NCBI GenBank assembly: GCA_030453005.1
Contig: JAKDLE010000087.1
Span: 1 to 8,334, forward strand
DNA from: Pseudonocardia sp.
GTDB taxonomy: Bacteria; Actinomycetota; Actinomycetes; Mycobacteriales; Pseudonocardiaceae
DNA: 8,334 nt
Direction of reading: 5' to 3'
Part shown: positions 6,350 through 8,334 of the stretch, piece after piece
How the letters are laid out: every line of letters begins with the position of its first letter
Numbering within the stretch: the first letter of the stretch is position 1
Notes under the pieces: model-generated
Told to the model about the DNA's origin: nothing
The model's database searches: none
The model's input: only the letters and a program-made list of their open reading frames with translations
Made by a program: the position numbers and the translations under genes

Positions 6350-7428
6350 CGCGGTACCTGCGTCGGCGTGTCGGCGGCGCCCTCGGGCAGCACGACGAGC
6401 CGGGGCGCGGCGCGCACCCCCGCGGGGGCGCCACGCAGGACGACGCTCCCGGTGGCCCCGCCCCGCAACAGTCGGGCGGTGGCCGAGCGCAGCTGCCGAC
6501 GTAACGCCTCCTCGTCGTCGGGAGGTAGTGCGGCCTGCGGGCCGACGGTCCGAGCGGGGATTCCGGCCGCTACGAGCAGGGCCGCCGCCGACTCCAGCTC
6601 CGCGTGGAACGCCGACCGCTGGTACCCCCGGACCACCCGGCGTGCCTGCGCCAGAGACCGGCGCGACGCCGCGACCAGCTCCGCCAGCTCGGTCGGGGAC
6701 CGTTCGTCGGGCGGGGAACCGGAGATGTGTTCGGCCCGGTCGACCAGGTTCGCGAGGGCGACACCCACCGTGGCACGCAGCTCGTCGTCGATGCGCAGCC
6801 GCTCCCGCAGCAGGGCCTGGCCTGCCAGCTCGCTGTGGGCCTGCTCGAGCCGCCGCACCCCCGCGACGAGCGCGACGAGCGCGTAGAGCCACAGCACCTC
6901 GGTCGGGTACCAGAAGTCCTCGACCGAACCGCCCACGGCCAACGCGAGCGGCGCGGTCGCGGCGGCGAGCGCGAGCAGGACCGCGGGCGCCCGGGCCGGG
7001 CGGACCAGCAGCATCGCCGCGACGGCGAGGGCCGGGAAGACCGCCAGTGACTGAGCACCGGTCGTCGACGCGGCTGCGACGAGCACGGCCCCGATCCCGC
7101 CCACGAGCCACCATGCCCCGCGCGGACGGCGACCGCGCACCACCGCGACCACGATCCACAGGAACAGCGGCAGATAGCAGGCCGTGGCGAGCACCGCGGG
7201 CAGCAGCACCCCCGGGGTGACGCCGACCCCGATCGCGGCGACCTCGAACACCGGGAAGGCCGTGCACGCCGTGACCGCGACGCCGATGGTCCACCGGTCC
7301 GCCGCGGACGGTCGGGTCGCGGTCACTCCGGCGGTCTGCGTCGCCCTCACCCGCCCACGTCCGACCCGCAGCGGCCGGGCCCGGACGGGCCCTGTCCCTG
7401 CAGGCAGTGTGGCCGTCGAGGTGCCCAC
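6346..7428 (-). CDS. degenerate (pseudo) histidine kinase, membrane protein
   Basis: A 360-residue protein resembling the DesK-like kinase it precedes. It has about five hydrophobic segments between 47 and 190 (including ACYLPLFLW, 83-91) and then a HisKA_3-like helix ERLRIDDELRATVG (209-222) where the phospho-acceptor His is replaced by Arg218. RRVVRGYQ (263-270) and the region to about 293 still resemble the second helix and linker of such kinases. The following ATPase domain is cut short: no N box with Asn and no glycine box can be found before the end at residue 360. It therefore probably cannot autophosphorylate. The ATGA overlap with the intact kinase suggests it is a partner, for instance a sensory or allosteric heterodimer subunit. 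The start is uncertain: GTG at 7428 is the longest, with a weak ribosome-binding site; GTGs at 7350 and 7326 are alternatives, both still before the first membrane segment. Confidence 0.8.
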   Translation of the reverse strand: MGTSTATLPAGTGPVRARPLRVGRGRVRATQTAGVTATRPSAADRWTIGVAVTACTAFPVFEVAAIGVGVTPGVLLPAVLATACYLPLFLWIVVAVVRGRRPRGAWWLVGGIGAVLVAAASTTGAQSLAVFPALAVAAMLLVRPARAPAVLLALAAATAPLALAVGGSVEDFWYPTEVLWLYALVALVAGVRRLEQAHSELAGQALLRERLRIDDELRATVGVALANLVDRAEHISGSPPDERSPTELAELVAASRRSLAQARRVVRGYQRSAFHAELESAAALLVAAGIPARTVGPQAALPPDDEEALRRQLRSATARLLRGGATGSVVLRGAPAGVRAAPRLVVLPEGAADTPTQVPR

Positions 7429-7530
7429 CGCTCAACACCCTTCGTCGCGCCGGGGGCCTGCCGCCCTCCGATGGTCGCATTCTGGTCCGTCGGCGCCGGT
7501 CCGGGCAGGGGCCGGCATCACCGGCCGGAC

Positions 7531-7546
7531 GATGACGTCCGTCATC
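7531..7546. promoter_or_regulatory. 16-base palindrome, candidate operator
   Basis: Seven-base arms gatgacg and cgtcatc are exact reverse complements around a 2-base centre. The site lies 112 bases before the RibD-C start and 103 bases before the start of the pseudo-kinase gene, a plausible place for an operator acting on either. The size suits a dimeric helix-turn-helix regulator. Assignment to any regulator is speculation. Confidence 0.35.
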
Positions 7547-7645
7547 ACCGGAGCGCCGTCGGACGTCACCCCGATCACCGGACTTCCGCCCCTGTTCCCG
7601 GCCGTCGCTCCCGGCCACGCTTCCGGGATCCCGTATCGACAGGAC

Positions 7646-7651
7646 GAGGAG
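7646..7651 (+). promoter_or_regulatory. ribosome-binding site deciding the RibD-C start
   Basis: GAGGAG lies six bases before the GTG at 7658. It fixes that GTG as the start although the frame is open for 158 codons further upstream, and the family's conserved N-terminus begins right after it. Confidence 0.8.
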
Positions 7652-7657
7652 TTCGGC

Positions 7658-8308
7658 GTGCGACTCAGTGTGAACATCTTCCTCAGCCTCGACGGTGTCA
7701 TGCAGGGCCCGGGCGCGGTCGACGAGGACACCAGCGGCGGCTTCGACCGCGGGGGGTGGCTCGTCCCGCAGGCCGACGCCGCCAGCAGCGCCGTGGTGGC
7801 GGGCTGGTTCAGCCGGGCCGACGCGATCCTGCTCGGTCGCAGCACCTACCGGATGATGCAGGCCTACTGGTCACAGGTCATCGACCCGGACAACCCGGTC
7901 GCGGTCGCCCTCAACACCTACCCCAAGCACGTCGTGTCCGCGACGCTCGACGACGCCGCGGCCGACTGGACGGGCACCAGCGTCGTCCGCGGGGACGTGG
8001 TCGACGCCGTGCGCCGCCTCAAGGACCAGCCCGGCCGCGAGCTCCAGGTGCACGGCAGCCACCGGCTCGCCCGGACCCTGCACGACGCCGGGCTCGTCGA
8101 CGTCTACCGCCTGCTGTACTTCCCGGTCGTCGTCGGGACGGGCAAGCGCCTGTTCGACGGGGGCGCGGTGCCCTCGTCGTTCCGGGTGGACAACGGTGAG
8201 ATCCTCGAGTCCGGGGCCGTGTCGCTCACGCTGGCGCCGACCCGGTTCTCGACCGGCGACTACGTGGTGCGCGACGGCCAGGAAGCCGTCACCGCCTCGA
8301 CGGCATGA
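7658..8308 (+). CDS. RibD C-terminal/dihydrofolate reductase-like family protein
   Basis: A 216-residue soluble protein of the RibD-C (PF01872) family, which shares the dihydrofolate reductase fold. The N-terminal strand and loop NIFLSLDGVMQGPG (6-19) is the family hallmark; LLGRSTYRMM (58-67) covers the first dinucleotide-binding turn, VHGSHRLARTL (131-141) the second, and YFPVVVGTGKRLF (154-166) is the conserved C-terminal strand and loop. Members use NAD(P)H to reduce pteridine- or pyrimidine-like or other substrates; stand-alone actinobacterial copies are usually of unknown substrate, and this one lacks the deaminase domain of a complete RibD, so a riboflavin role is not implied. The GTG start is preceded by GAGGAG. 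It is divergent from the two-component operon. An ATG at 8310, just after the stop, may begin a further gene outside the window, but only eight codons are visible. Confidence 0.88.
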   Translation: MRLSVNIFLSLDGVMQGPGAVDEDTSGGFDRGGWLVPQADAASSAVVAGWFSRADAILLGRSTYRMMQAYWSQVIDPDNPVAVALNTYPKHVVSATLDDAAADWTGTSVVRGDVVDAVRRLKDQPGRELQVHGSHRLARTLHDAGLVDVYRLLYFPVVVGTGKRLFDGGAVPSSFRVDNGEILESGAVSLTLAPTRFSTGDYVVRDGQEAVTASTA

Positions 8309-8334
8309 CATGACCGCTACCTGCGCCTGGGGCG

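Larger units (their letters stand above)
7429..7657. promoter_or_regulatory. divergent promoter region between the two-component operon and the RibD-C gene
   Basis: These 229 bases separate two divergently transcribed genes. They contain a perfect short inverted repeat (gatgacg and cgtcatc, 7531-7546) and three copies of atcaccgg at 7517-7524, 7544-7551 and 7574-7581, 27 and 30 bases apart. These could be binding sites for a dimeric regulator such as the neighbouring response regulator, but no -10/-35 pair was identified with confidence. Frames open through the region give low-complexity translations. Confidence 0.5.

Noticed and set aside
8310..8334. ATG just after the RibD-C stop as a new gene start
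   Set aside because: Only eight codons lie in the window and no separate ribosome-binding site is clear, so it cannot be supported.

Overview
The window is very GC-rich DNA with strongly G/C-ending codons, GTG as a frequent start codon, and gene families typical of high-GC Actinobacteria (DesK/DesR-like two-component system, two-domain DUF427 protein, RibD-C reductase-like protein). A Pseudonocardia-like actinomycete is my guess. No rRNA, tRNA, CRISPR array or transposase was recognised.

Left block (1-2544, minus strand): an acyl-CoA dehydrogenase-fold protein, then an NMN-adenylyltransferase-like nucleotidyltransferase joined to it by a GTGA stop/start overlap, then, 79 bases on, the N-terminal 230 codons of an archaeal-type (ApgM-like) phosphoglycerate mutase/alkaline-phosphatase-superfamily protein that runs off the left edge. 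This reads as one operon. The NMNAT-like plus ApgM-like pair recalls enzyme families recruited in phosphinothricin-type phosphonate biosynthesis, so a specialised pathway extending to the left is possible but unproven.

Centre (2545-4035): a 218-base divergent intergenic region, a stand-alone plus-strand protein with two DUF427 domains, then a 442-base convergent intergenic region. That region holds the most unusual non-coding structure here: a nested inverted repeat (3659-3831) with a 25-base outer stem (24/25), an inner 11-base stem and a central 40-base near-palindrome, plus a small side stem, so it could fold as a branched, three-way-junction-like RNA or be a small TIR-bounded element.

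Right block (4036-7428, minus strand): four genes chained by 4-base stop/start overlaps. In transcription order they are a histidine-kinase-like membrane protein that has lost its phospho-accepting His and most of its ATPase domain, an apparently intact DesK-like kinase, a DesR/NarL-type response regulator, and a four-helix membrane protein. The chain suggests a signalling unit made in fixed ratio, with the degenerate kinase as a possible sensory or allosteric partner of the active one. A 229-base divergent promoter region with short repeats and a palindrome separates it from a plus-strand RibD-C/dihydrofolate-reductase-like gene (7658-8308).
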